From assembly GCA_963082975.1 (NCBI GenBank), contig OY720348.1, positions 69,403,719 through 69,467,718 of the forward strand: a stretch of 64,000 bases of DNA. The letters are read 5' to 3'. Positions 53,601-63,569 of the stretch are shown here, piece by piece. This DNA is from Labia minor. Taxonomy: Eukaryota; Arthropoda; Insecta; Dermaptera; Spongiphoridae. The notes under the pieces are model-generated. The model worked only from the letters and a program-made list of their open reading frames with translations. It ran no database searches and was not told the DNA's origin. Each line of letters begins with the position of its first letter. Position 1 is the stretch's first letter. Position numbers and translations under genes: made by a program.

Positions 53601-56270
53601 CAGTACCTTGCAGGCTCAAATTAAGTTCGTTCAATTTTGTAAAAATATCAGTCAAGTAAGCCACCTTAGCTAACCAGATAAAATCATTGAAACATTCGGT
53701 CAGTTCAAAATGCGCATCTATTAAAAACAATCGTATTTCATCTCGAAGCTCAAAAAGGCGAATGAGTACTTTCCCGCGGGACAACCAACGTACATCTGTA
53801 TGTAATAATAAATGTGTATGTTGACTACCCATTTCCTCACACAAAATTTTAAAAACTCTGGAATTAAGTGGACGAGCCTTAATGAAATTGACAATTTTAA
53901 CTACTTCGTCTAATGTTCTTTTCAAATCTGGTGACATATTTTTGGCTGCTAATGATTCTCTGTGAATGCAGCAATGATTCCAAACAACCTGAGGCGCAAC
54001 ATTTTTAATAAGAGCAATCAATCCAGTTCTTGTACCTGACATTGCACGAGCACCATCAGTGCAAATTCCAACACATTTTGGCCACTCTATTTCATTTTCG
54101 GTTATAAAATTATTCAAACTGTTAAATATGTCATTAGCTGTCGTTCGTGAAGGTAGTGAATCACAAAACAATACATCTTCTTGTATTTGATTTTCAAACT
54201 CATATCTAATGAAAGCTAACAAATTGGCATTATTAGTGACATCAGTACTTTCATCCAATTGTAATGAGTAATAGTGACTTTTGCGCACTCTCGATATTAA
54301 TTCTTCTTTTATATTACATGACATGTCTTCAATCCTATTCTTAACCGTATCATTTGATAATGAAATCAAATTTATATCGTTTGCTGCTTTAGTTCCTAAC
54401 ATTATATTTGTAATTACTTTTGTAGCAGGAAGAATTAATTGCTCTGCTATATTATGCGGCTTTCCTGCTTTAGCAATAAGTAGAGCTACTTCATATGATG
54501 CCATTACTGCTTTCTTACTCATACCACCAGATCCCGTCTTTACCATCAATCTCTGACTTGAATTAAGTTCTTCTTTTTTCATTTTAAAAAATTCGATAGA
54601 CTTACTAACATGCTCGCTGTGCTTTGTTTGTAAATGACGTCTGAGATTAGCAGGTTTCATACTTTCATTGGATAAACTTTCCTGACATAGAACGCAGACT
54701 GGTCTTTCCACATCATTGTTGCAAATATAAGTAAATCCAAATGATAAATAATCATCCGAATATTTTCTAGTTTTGCGTTTCTTGGTAGAGTTTGCTGTTG
54801 ATGCCTCATCATCTGATTCTTTCCGTTTCTGTGTTGAACCAGTTTGTAGCCAACGATCCATTTTATGGAGTAATTTATTAACATTGAACTACAATAATAT
54901 AAATATAATATAAATATAATATAAATATAACGAATTATTATTTACTAGCTATGTTTTAATATGATTTTATATGAATGTTTTAATATCATTTTAAATGAAT
55001 GTTTTAAATCATTTTAATAAATGTTTTAAATCATTTTAAATAAATGATTTAATATCATTTTAAATGAATATTAATTTATATAATAAATATATTTCGTAAT
55101 TTGATTCTAAAATATTATTAATTTCGTAATTTGATTCTAAAATATTATTAATTTCGTAATTTGATTCTAAAATATTATTAAAATAAATATTTTTTATTCA
55201 TAAAACTAACTTATACTTACTCTCAAAAACAGCCTTTCTGGGAAATTGCAAAATGTGTTTAGTGTTTTTATAAAATAATGATCATGCAAATTACACTAAA
55301 AATTAAAAAAAATTATTAGCTATAATAAACTATTATTAGCTATAATTTAATTATAATTAATTAAATTAATAAAAATAATTTAAAGATACAACTCGTTGAG
55401 AAATGAACTTATAATTAACATTAATAAAAATAATTTAAAGATACAACTCGTTGAGAAATGAACTTATAATTAACATTTGCTTTAAAACTGTTTAAAACCC
55501 CAGAGTGGACGCTGACAATTTGGGTTTTTCCGGATAAGACTGTCCCCTCCCCTGGTTTTCCCCAATAACAAAGTGAAAGAAAATTCCCTTATATGCCTCC
55601 CCTTCCGAGCCCCTAAGAGGGGTTATTTTAAAGGAACAATCGAAAAATGATTTTAAATGAATGAATGGATGAAAATTCAAATTTTATATATAGTTTTTTA
55701 TATATGTTTATTTATTCACAAAAAATTAATTGACATAATTATCAATTTAATAAAATAAAATAGTATTATTAATAGTATTAAATTATAGCCGTAATTCTCT
55801 AGGAGGATATAGTTACACAATGAACTTTAAATATTTATATATGTATATATTTTTACGATGATTTTTTTCCGAGGACCGCGGACCCCCAGTAAAGGCTTCG
55901 CGGACCCCCAGGGGTCCGCGGACCACAGTTTAAGAACCACTGGCGTACTGGAAGGCCAGCCGAGGCAGGCATTTGAAAGAAATAATATTTCATAAATAAT
56001 CAGTAGGTCTATACTTCACTATGAAAAAATAAATTCATCCAACCTTTTTTGTTTTATTGCCTTTTAAAAAAAAATGTTACATGGCGGACCCTGTATTTTT
56101 ATATATCTAACTATTTTATAATTCAATTTAAGAAATAATATCATTCCAAATAATATTAAAAAAAATAATTTTAGTGACAATTAACATTACTTTTAATGAA
56201 AAAAAAACAGAAATAAAAACTAACCTATATATATTGGATAATTTGTTTCTTCTTGTGAATAAACATCCAT
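50607..56270 (-). CDS. ZNF-D: two-exon poly-C2H2 protein with a 4.3-kb transposon-filled intron
   Basis: 442 residues from complement(join(50607..51889, 56225..56270)). Exon 1 reads MDVYSQEETNYPIYI; donor GTTAGT at 56224, acceptor TTTTTTTAG before 51889. The phase matches the other members. Exon 2 has the degenerate CVYC finger, the linker (KKDTVKYLDEKVKEETDS), 13 intact fingers and ends IHKR then TAA. The native about-170-bp intron flanks are intact around a 4164-bp DD41D mariner, which itself holds a hAT. The insertion removed no splice site. An internal-Met reading would start at 51755 and miss the leader. Fingers 9-13 match ZNF-C fingers 4-8. Whether it is still expressed across such an intron is unknown. 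Confidence 0.82.
52050..52615 (-). pseudogene. DD41D Tc1/mariner transposase, C-terminal remnant
   Basis: Minus strand: SDEAHFHIGGYVNKQNCRIW (first catalytic Asp), a frame change with some residues missing, then FFENKAGAAVTVNGDRYPAM, WFQQDGAPCHTA (second Asp) and PPRSCDLTPLDYYL (third Asp), and a tail VKDKCYADKTETIQALKDNI. I count 41 residues between the second and third Asp, the DD41D spacing. The Trp codon after DYYL is a stop (TAG). The helix-turn-helix half is absent, so the element cannot move by itself. Confidence 0.8.
52608..52615. repeat. hAT copy 3 target duplication GCGTACTG, left
   Basis: Exact partner at 55943-55950; it lies within the mariner sequence and dates the hAT as the later insertion. 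Confidence 0.92.
52616..55942 (-). mobile_element. hAT transposon (ZBED/Buster-like), copy 3
   Basis: 3327 bp, same length and ends (CATAGGTTCTTAAAC / GTTTAAGAACCACTG) as copy 2, flanked by a perfect 8-bp duplication. Few differences from copies 1 and 2, including one extra TTTCGTAATTTGATTCTAAA match in the internal minisatellite. Confidence 0.95.
53002..54861 (-). CDS. hAT transposase, copy 3, intact
   Basis: 619-residue single-exon transposase with the BED finger (CVLC...HLQTKH), LDESTD, CTDGARAM, CIHR, and the C-terminal LCEQAFSVLF dimerisation/Glu region. There are no stops. Substitutions against copy 2 are conservative (K to R, F to L, A to T). It is nested in the DD41D element, in the intron and on the same strand as ZNF-D, so read-through transcription from the host gene could carry it. 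Confidence 0.93.
   Translation of the reverse strand: MDRWLQTGSTQKRKESDDEASTANSTKKRKTRKYSDDYLSFGFTYICNNDVERPVCVLCQESLSNESMKPANLRRHLQTKHSEHVSKSIEFFKMKKEELNSSQRLMVKTGSGGMSKKAVMASYEVALLIAKAGKPHNIAEQLILPATKVITNIMLGTKAANDINLISLSNDTVKNRIEDMSCNIKEELISRVRKSHYYSLQLDESTDVTNNANLLAFIRYEFENQIQEDVLFCDSLPSRTTANDIFNSLNNFITENEIEWPKCVGICTDGARAMSGTRTGLIALIKNVAPQVVWNHCCIHRESLAAKNMSPDLKRTLDEVVKIVNFIKARPLNSRVFKILCEEMGSQHTHLLLHTDVRWLSRGKVLIRLFELRDEIRLFLIDAHFELTECFNDFIWLAKVAYLTDIFTKLNELNLSLQGTVVNIFKVEDKIEAMIKKIDLWSKRIQNGVYESFPTLNDLIESSSEKLLNQTRQLFVEHLITLKSNFRKYFSTPDPCNNWIRDPFNMEITNTKHLSAPEQDILVELSCDTTYKLKFNKTELSNFWLLLRSDYPALANKALQHLIPFCTTYLCEQAFSVLFYIKSKYRNKLNVEPDLRLKVSNIKPDIEILVSRKQLHTSH
55943..55950. repeat. hAT copy 3 target duplication GCGTACTG, right
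   Basis: Exact partner of 52608-52615. Confidence 0.92.
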
Positions 56271-56640
56271 TTTTAATTGATTAATTGATTAATGAATTAT
56301 CAATTATAAAATATATACTAGGTAATAAATAATATAAACCAGATGGGGTTTGTGATATATATGTTTTAAATTTTGATTTACAAATAAAATAACAACCAAA
56401 TATTAGTCTCTAAATAGATACGTAGCAACGAGGTGGGTGACACGGAAATTTGACTTCCGGAATCCTTATGTGTTTTTACTGTTATAATTGTTAGATGGCG
56501 CTGCTGTCGACAAATTACATTTTTTTTTACCGACCAACGATAGAAAGGAAAGTATGTTTTCACACCAAATTTCACGTGTGGAATTTTATACATATCTCCA
56601 CGAATCATCCATTTTGTTAATAGAAAAAAGTATTTTTAGC
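56271..56640 (-). promoter_or_regulatory. conserved 5' flank of ZNF-D (candidate promoter)
   Basis: Reverse complement of the ZNF-B and ZNF-C flanks, including GACAGCAGCGCCATCTAACA and TTTCACACCAAATTTCACGT near its distal end. Confidence 0.45.
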
Positions 56641-56699
56641 ATCATGTCAGTCCGTCTGTCTGTCCGTCCTTCCATAGTACATTCGTATAGACGTGTACA

Positions 56700-57130
56700 G
56701 CTTGAAATAAAATTACGAAATATATATTATGGTATACCACAGGCCATACTTTTGTCTTTCAGTGCATTAATAGGTACGTTTAAGGACTGTATGTTTAATT
56801 ACTATTTTTTATTATTTTATGTTCTTTTAAATTTAAATGATTTGGGCGAAGTAACCAGGTATTAATATTACCAGACAAACCTGATCATAAGGAAAAATTT
56901 TTTTTAATGACCGAGCGGCGGCTTGGTGAACCAGGTATGATCTAAGAAAAGCATAATCGAAGCATCGCTGAAATATTAATTTTATCTCTAAATAAATAAT
57001 TTTTAATGTCATTCTTTTCTTTTTTCCAGTCTTTTAATACGTACGTTTAAGAGGTGTAGGTTTTATGCAATTTTTTTTTATGTTCTTTTAAATTATTTGA
57101 TTCGGTAAATCAGGTATTAATCTTACCAGC
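56700..57130 (-). repeat. 291-bp-type repeat, inverted copy
   Basis: Contains GGTGAACCAGGTA and GTAAATCAGGTATTAAT, inverse to 39046-39490, and the block AATACGTACGTTTAAG. It lies upstream of ZNF-D. Confidence 0.5.
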
Positions 57131-57143
57131 CAAACCCAATAAT

Positions 57144-57423
57144 CAGGGCCGCAGCGTGCACGTGTGCAAGGTGGGCGCTGCCCACGGGCGCCTGGTGTAG
57201 GGGGCGCCAAACTGATCATTCTTTTTTATTTTATGTATTCTGACTATATTTTTAAATTTATTAATTTATTTAGAAATATTCAAACTGTGAATAGAGCATT
57301 GTGCGTAAAAGTGTAAATTAGTGCCAACAGCAATTAAGTGGTAAGCTTTTATTGTTCTATTGATAAAGGGGGCGCTTTTTAAAAATTTGCACACGGGCGC
57401 TTTGCACCCACGTCGCGGCCCTG
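57144..57423. mobile_element. hAT MITE, 280 bp, perfect target duplication
   Basis: Ends CAGGGCCGCAGCGTG / CACGTCGCGGCCCTG, flanked by CCAATAAT on both sides (57136-57143, 57424-57431). GGGGGCGC motifs lie inside both ends. It has been inserted in the 291-bp-type repeat. Confidence 0.85.
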
Positions 57424-57431
57424 CCAATAAT

Positions 57432-58490
57432 AAGGAATCATTTTTTTAATGGCTCGGTTATCAGGTACTTGTATTTAATATAATAAATATCCTTCATTCA
57501 TCTTTTACCTTAATTTTGTTAATGATTTGTTATTTTTAGTGTTATATATTATATTAGTTAAACTGTTATATAATAAAACTATATTCGTAAAAATATTAGA
57601 CTGACTAGAGGCACCATCTTCTTTAATCCGGTACTGTGTATATGGTGCTCCTCTATCACATATTATTCTTTAGAAAGATAAATTGGCTCATTTAAAATAA
57701 ATTTATAATTTCATATCATTACATCATATTATATTTTTTCGACAACTTGTTTTTAATTTCACTAATTAATCTGGATCTATCTCAATATATTGACATTGAA
57801 AAATTTCAAGTCAATCGGATTAATTGTATGTAAATTTAAAATTCGTTTATCAATAAAATTGCTTGTACACACCGAGAGTGTCAATTAAATTTAATTGAAT
57901 TATAATTACTGTTTTTTCAATGGAAATTGAATGAGGTTTATTGATATTTTATAGTCAAGAAGTTGTCTGTATCCAGCCAATAGATAGTTAAGAATAAACT
58001 TTAAAGCGATTTCCCCCCACCCCCTTCTCCACCCCCCCCCCTCTCTATCTCGAGATATAAAATCGAATAAAATATATAGAAGTGGGATTCCGTGTGATTT
58101 ATATATTCCAATCTTTTATATATAATAAAGGCCAAAGTTATTGCTGACCCGTGAAACATCAAAAATCGCTATAATATTTTCTTTTAAAGCATATCAAAAG
58201 AAAATACTAAATTCCATTCTTTTTTTTTTAATTATATCTCATTCGTAAGGCTAGTAATTATTTACAAAGTCATTTTTCTTTTTCATTAGTTAAAATTATC
58301 TGTTTATATATATATATATATAAAATAAAAAAAATAATAAAAAATAAATAATGTACATACATTCGTATATTTATTTTTTTGTTTTGTTTTCAAGAAATAA
58401 ATCACTTTGGTTTTGTATTTTTTTTTTCTTTAAATTTTTTCTTTTCCTAATAGAAATTATTTTCATTTTTAAAATTTTTAATATTATTGT
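57432..58490. other. non-coding gap, no gene seen
   Basis: A short imperfect hairpin at 57607-57655 (AGAGGCACCAT / ATGGTGCTCCT), a C-rich run near 58015-58042, and (TA)n at 58305-58322. Confidence 0.4.
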
Positions 58491-58495
58491 TACTA

Positions 58496-59335
58496 TTATT
58501 ATCTATCTATCTCTGTCGCTCTATGGAAGTTAAAAGTTCATGGCTTTCAGCAACCACATTTCTCATACGTGAGTTTATCTATTATACTATTATCTATTCT
58601 CGATTTGATTATTTATTTTATGAATAATTACTTCATTTATTATCTATATTATTAGATTTCCTATCAATCACCAGGCTAAATAGAATACTTTTATCATAAT
58701 ATACTTCTTTTAATATTAAAAGTTGGTAAATTATTTCATTTATAATTTTTATCTCTCTCAATTTATTTATTCTTATTTTATCTTATTTTACTTATTTTAA
58801 CAATATTTAGTAATTTATTATTATAAGATATTTTATTATTTTTTATATTTTCTTATAGTAATATAATGATTGAATTGTATAATTGTGATTTTTCATTTTT
58901 ATATGCCAATAACATTACTTTCAAATTGAACAGAAATGAATTGAAATGTTGAATCTTGACATATTTATTTTCATCTTGATTTATATCTAAATTATTTTTA
59001 CCATGATATAACTCCAAATCCTATTTTATCCTCGATTCTCGATCCTTCTCGATTTTATAACCCTAACTATGTCTGGAGATGCATAGAAGTAATGCAATTC
59101 CTCACTATGCAGTTTCCGTCATTTTTCTGTGATCTCAACTTTTTAATAAAAGTTGTGAAGAATCCTATTTTCAAATACTCTAAATCTACTCTCGTCCCCC
59201 AGGGTCATAGACCATGCCTCATAACCATATAACACGGTAAAATAATTGTTTCATATATTTGAATTTTGATCCCCTTTCATAATAATTTTGACGAGATATT
59301 ATAACGTTATAAACGATACCCGATTGTAACCTCGA
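58496..59335 (-). pseudogene. decayed endonuclease/RT-type LINE fragments
   Basis: 58510-58565 matches the ORF end (minus ...VVAESHELLTS-type remnant). 59000-59335 matches the KIYKTI...YGYEAWSMTL...FEN block of the element at 61537 with many lesions. Confidence 0.5.
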
Positions 59336-59339
59336 TTTA

Positions 59340-60145
59340 AATTATTATTATTATTATTATTATTTATAATGATATACGCCATTTCACTATTATTTATTTA
59401 TTTATTGAAATTTGTTTCAAAATTATTTGAATCAAGTAGTATTTTCTCTAAGAAGTGAATGGGAAACATTGGTGAATAATCCCTGCCTTTCTTTCTTCCC
59501 CCCCCCCCCCCCCGCCGTCTATGTTGATCGGAAAACATTTAATCAAAACACGCTTTCATTTAGTTAATTGAATATATCGAATCGAACAAAGAGTTGTTGT
59601 TTTCTTTTTTTTTTAATAAAATAAATTTGAAAAATCCGATAGAAGACTGAATTTCTCTTCACTCCTTTGTAGATAAAGACTTTTTATCTATACGGATTTT
59701 TTTTGTTACATAACGAATGGATCTGTTAAATGAAAAGGCAAATTTCTTTTTTTTTCTGTTTGAAATAATAAAATTAACAGTAGAATTCACAAAGAATGAA
59801 AAAAAAAACAGAGAAAGAGAGAAAAAATAAAATTTTCCAATAAATTTATTGACAAATTCTAATTTAATTTATTTTGTTATAAATGGAAGGTAAAACAAAT
59901 TGAAGAATTATATATATATACAATTTTCAGGAGAATTTTGTGAAGGGAAAATATTTTCACTATACAGTATAGCATTATTTTATATCTTTTTTTAATTATT
60001 TATACCAAATAATAAAAAAAAAATTTCATTATGAAGTATGAATTAAAAATTAATATTATTTTACCTTTTAAAAATCATCCAGTCTTGAAGCAACACGCTT
60101 GTATTTCTATCTCGTCGTCCAAATCCTAGGCCTGGTCATCGAATT
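59340..60145. other. AT-rich gap, no gene seen
   Basis: (TTA)n at 59343-59363 and a C15-type run near 59498-59513; no supported gene. Confidence 0.4.
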
Positions 60146-60147
60146 TT

Positions 60148-60678
60148 TGGTAATTGTTAAGTCTAACCGATGTATCATGGATTTAGATAAAACTTTACCA
60201 GCGGATTCCTTGTTTGGTTCCAAACAAACTTTCTTTAAGCAGTATATGGCGGTCGCTTTTAGTTTACGAGATAAAAATTATTCAAGTTTGCATATAAATC
60301 CATTGATATTCTATTTAGGAACCATGTTTTCTTATTTGACCACCAGAGGGCTTCACTAATTTTCTGTTTTTATAAGTTCGGTTTGGATCACAGACCATCA
60401 TGGTTTGGATATATAAGAAGATTAAAAAATTAATTTCCTATATCCAAACCGAACTTATAAAAACCGGAAATTATTGAATTCGTCAATAACACATTATTAA
60501 ATGGCTGCTCATTCATAATTATTAATAGTTTATAAGCAAACTTTAATAATTTTTATTTCGTAAACTAGAAGCGACCGCCACATAATGCTTAAGGAAAGTT
60601 GGTTTTGAATCAAAAAAGGAATCCACTGGTAAAATTTTATCCAAATCCATGATATATCGGTTAAACTAAACAATTACC
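60148..60678. mobile_element. long-TIR foldback element (family G), copy 2
   Basis: GGTAATTGTTAAGTCTAACC to GGTTAAACTAAACAATTACC with about 230-bp imperfect arms containing CATGGATTTAGATAAAAC and TAGTTTACGAGATAAAAATT. An apparent 86-codon frame inside one arm is not supported. Confidence 0.65.
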
Positions 60679-60724
60679 GAATTTTTCTCTAGCTCTATCA
60701 AAATTGAGAAGCTACTTGAAATAA

Positions 60725-60851
60725 GAATTAGCAGCCCACAATCGAAAAAATCAAGATAAAGGTTAAGAGGATTAATTGTACTTATCATACTACACCTTTA
60801 TCCCGCTTAGGCAGCTACCGACTCGATAGGATGTACAAAAATCTATAAACA
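60725..60851 (+). mobile_element. tRNA-derived SINE S1, 3' fragment
   Basis: AATCAAGATAAAGGTTAAG, ATCCCGCTTAGGCAGCTACC, GGATGTACAAAAATCT. Confidence 0.6.
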
Positions 60852-60854
60852 TTA

Positions 60855-61530
60855 TTTATTATCCCTTCCTGTATTTGTCGTTCAGATTATTTTTTAGAGT
60901 ATAATGCTTATTTATAACATATGTATTACCTATATTTTACATACATTGAAATTTCTCTTTTGTTATTTTAATTTTTTTTTATCTTCAAGGTTCACTAAGT
61001 TTATAATGTGAAATCATTCACGTGAATAGAAAAATACTTAATTTGTTTTATAAGATAACAAAAATAAAAAAAAATAAAAAAAAAAAAACAAGTGACGGAA
61101 TTATTTTGATTAAAATTCATCGATCGAAAGGAACATATATATACATTAAATCTTAAAATTTTCAAATACCATATAATTTCAAAGATTCAATAAAATTAAT
61201 TAAATAAAATCTAATAAAAGGAAGTTATATTAAAATTGTGAAAATATAAAATATTCATTCAATTAAGCAACGTTATGAAAAAATTACACCATACTCGTAT
61301 ATATGTAAATGAAAATGAAATAAATTAATAAAATAATATGATTAAAAAGATATTGTTTCGAGATTATTTAATGAAGCGAAGAGTGTGCTAAAGTTACTTG
61401 TAATATAGTTGGTTGAGCAAGGAAAGAGATATTAAAAAAAAAAAAAAATTAAAATTTATGAGCTCTTCTAATCATAGATGTATATTTTCTATTATAGTAG
61501 GAAATACAAACTTTAATTCTAACTATTTCT
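60855..61530. other. AT-rich gap, no gene seen
   Basis: A-runs (61071-61090, 61435-61448); no supported feature. Confidence 0.4.
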
Positions 61531-61536
61531 CTGACT

Positions 61537-62545
61537 CTACGGAACTCGAAAGTTCTTAGCCGCAGCAACCACACCCCTCCAAGAACTCCTATTCTGAGCC
61601 ACAACCCTCCATCCAGTTCCTATCCTCTCCCATCTCTCTTATATCCTTTCTTACATTATCAACCCACCGCGTCCTTGGTCTTCCAAGTGGACGTTTCCGA
61701 CTCGGTTTATTTTTCGCCATTCTATCTTCTCCCATTCTAGCCACGTGTCCTGCCCACCGTATAGCCTTCTCGATTTTATAATTCTAACTATATCTGGAGT
61801 TGCATAGAGGAAATGCAATTCCTCGTTATGCAGTCTCCGCCATTCCCCGGTGACCTCCTCTTTCTTTGGTCCATAAATGCTTCGCAGAATCCTATTCTCA
61901 AATACTCTAAATCTACTCTCGTCCCCTAAGGTCATAGACCATGCCTCACACCCATATAATACAACCGGTAAAATAATTGTTTTATATATTTTAACTTTTA
62001 TCCCCTTTGATAATAATTTTGATGCGATAAGCCCCTTTATTGCATGATAACAGGCGTTTCCCGATTGTAACCTCGCTTTAAACTCATCTCGAATATTATT
62101 ATCTTTCGTTATCATAGAACCTAAGTATTTATATTTTTCTTCATTTTCAAATTGTATATCTTGTATATTAAAATTTTGTGTGTTAATACTATTCCTCTCT
62201 GTTACTAAATACTTTGTCTTAGTATTATTAATTTCTAGTCCCACCTCTTTTCCTGCATGAATTAATTTTTCTACCCTATCAATAATTGCAATTGCCGAAT
62301 CTCCTATTCTATTTAAGTCGTCGTCGTAACCTAATACTTGAATTTTTTTTTTATTTAGTTCGATTCCGTTTGACCTCTCCCCAATTTGTCTAATTCCATA
62401 TTCCAGAACTAAATTAAATAAAATTGGTGATAATGCGTCTCCTTGTTTTTTTTAACCCATTTCGAATTTCGAAAGTTTCTGACAATTGATTTCCGCATCT
62501 TACTCTTCCTTTACTACCCACAAGACAAATTTGAATCACACGTAC
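61537..62545 (-). pseudogene. endonuclease/RT-type non-LTR retrotransposon, C-terminal part
   Basis: RT palm to C-terminus in three or four frames. LSETFEIRNGLKK (to about 62450), frameshift in a run of eight A, then QGDALSPILFNLVLEYG, the RT catalytic box as GYDDDL where relatives have YADD, KYKYLGSMITKDNNIRDEF, GCEAWSMTL, FENRILRSIYGPKKEEVTGE, WRRLHNEELHFLY. A second frameshift near 61770 leads to IRWAGHVARMGEDRMAKNK and GRPRTRWVDNVRKDIREM. A third near 61625 leads to WRGVVAAAKNFRVP and the stop at 61539-61537. The apparent ORF ending at 61651 runs out of frame for its last about 35 residues. Inactive. Confidence 0.75.
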
Positions 62546-63350
62546 TAGATTTTGTTTTTGGGAATTCTTTATAACTTTAATTATATGAAACTATATCGTC
62601 AATTTACTACACAAGCTTTCTAATGAATTTAGATTAAATAATTTCATTCATTATCAACTTTGCACGTATATCCTTGAATATTTTTTTTTTTTTGTGAATT
62701 TCATATTCTTACATTCTTCATTAAACAACGACATAGGATAATTGGCATTCGCTCTGAGATGAATCGCAGACCTTTGCAACAAATCGCTTTCAAGTACCAA
62801 GCAGGCTTAAATTACTACCACAGTGGATACTCGAATTACGACGTTAATTCGTTCCAGGAAAACCGACGACAACCAAATTCGACGACAAATAAATTGAATT
62901 TTCCCATAAGAAATAATTAAAAACCAAGTAATCCGTTCCAAGTCCCCCAATATTACTCAAGTATATTCTATTTATAAACTATAATAAATAAAGTTAAATT
63001 ACATTATTAATCAAAGAAATATAAATAAATAAAACGAAATAAATGATAAAATAAATAATAAGACAATAAAAAGTCGAATTAACAAGCTATCAATCTAGCA
63101 TACATAATTAAGTGAAGTATACCTTGTACTTGCTGATTGTAGCACATCCACTACCGTTTTCTTTCTGTCCCACAGTACTATATCTTTTTTATTTGCATAT
63201 TTTTTCATCATTTTTATTGCAAAATAAACTTGAAGTACTTTATCAAAAGACATTTTAAAAAAGTAAAGGAGAAACAATACAAGACATTGTACGAGTATTT
63301 CAAAAGCTGCTAGGATTGAAGTAAACGACGAGAACTTGATTTAAATTTAA
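62546..63350. other. non-coding gap with one repeat-like stretch
   Basis: 62840-62935 (TTCGTTCCAGGAAAACC ... AATTTTCCCATAAGAAAT ... AATCCGTTCCAAGTCC) has the wording of a dispersed repeat, but no second copy is in the window. A 60-codon minus frame at 63095-63277 has no support. Confidence 0.35.
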
Positions 63351-63356
63351 TTAGGC

Positions 63357-63569
63357 GACAGCAGCGCCATCTAACAATAATAAGAATAAAAACACATAAA
63401 GTTACTGAAGTCAAATTTGCGTGTCACCAAGTTGCTAACTTAAAGACAAATAGTTGATTCTTATTTTATCAATCAAAATTTAAAACGTTTATATCACAGA
63501 TCATCTGGTATATATTATTTATGACTCAGTATATACTTTATAATACATTAATCAATTAATCAATTAAAA
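63357..63569 (+). promoter_or_regulatory. conserved 5' flank of ZNF-E (candidate promoter)
   Basis: Shares GACAGCAGCGCCATCTAACA, GTTTATATCACAGATCATCT and ATTAATCAATTAATCAATTA with the other ZNF flanks. Shorter: the family E part is absent, so only the proximal about 210 bp are common to all four visible promoters. Confidence 0.5.

Larger units (their letters stand above)
51930..56093 (-). mobile_element. DD41D-type Tc1/mariner element, deleted, hosting a hAT
   Basis: TIRs start CAGGGTCCGTCATGTAACAT and extend about 150 bp, far longer than usual mariner ends. TA lies on both sides (51928-51929, 56094-56095). Without the hAT and its target copy the element is about 829 bp. It lies in the ZNF-D intron. 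Confidence 0.85.

Noticed and set aside
56488-56865. 125-codon plus frame upstream of ZNF-D
   Set aside because: Antisense of the shared ZNF 5' flank and the family E repeat; the same pattern gives false frames at 27526 and 36586.
57607-57655. Hairpin AGAGGCACCAT / ATGGTGCTCCT as a microRNA precursor
   Set aside because: The stem is short with a long loop and bulges; nothing else supports it.
60099-60359. 86-codon frame in family G copy 2
   Set aside because: It lies in one arm of the foldback repeat and is not kept in copy 1.
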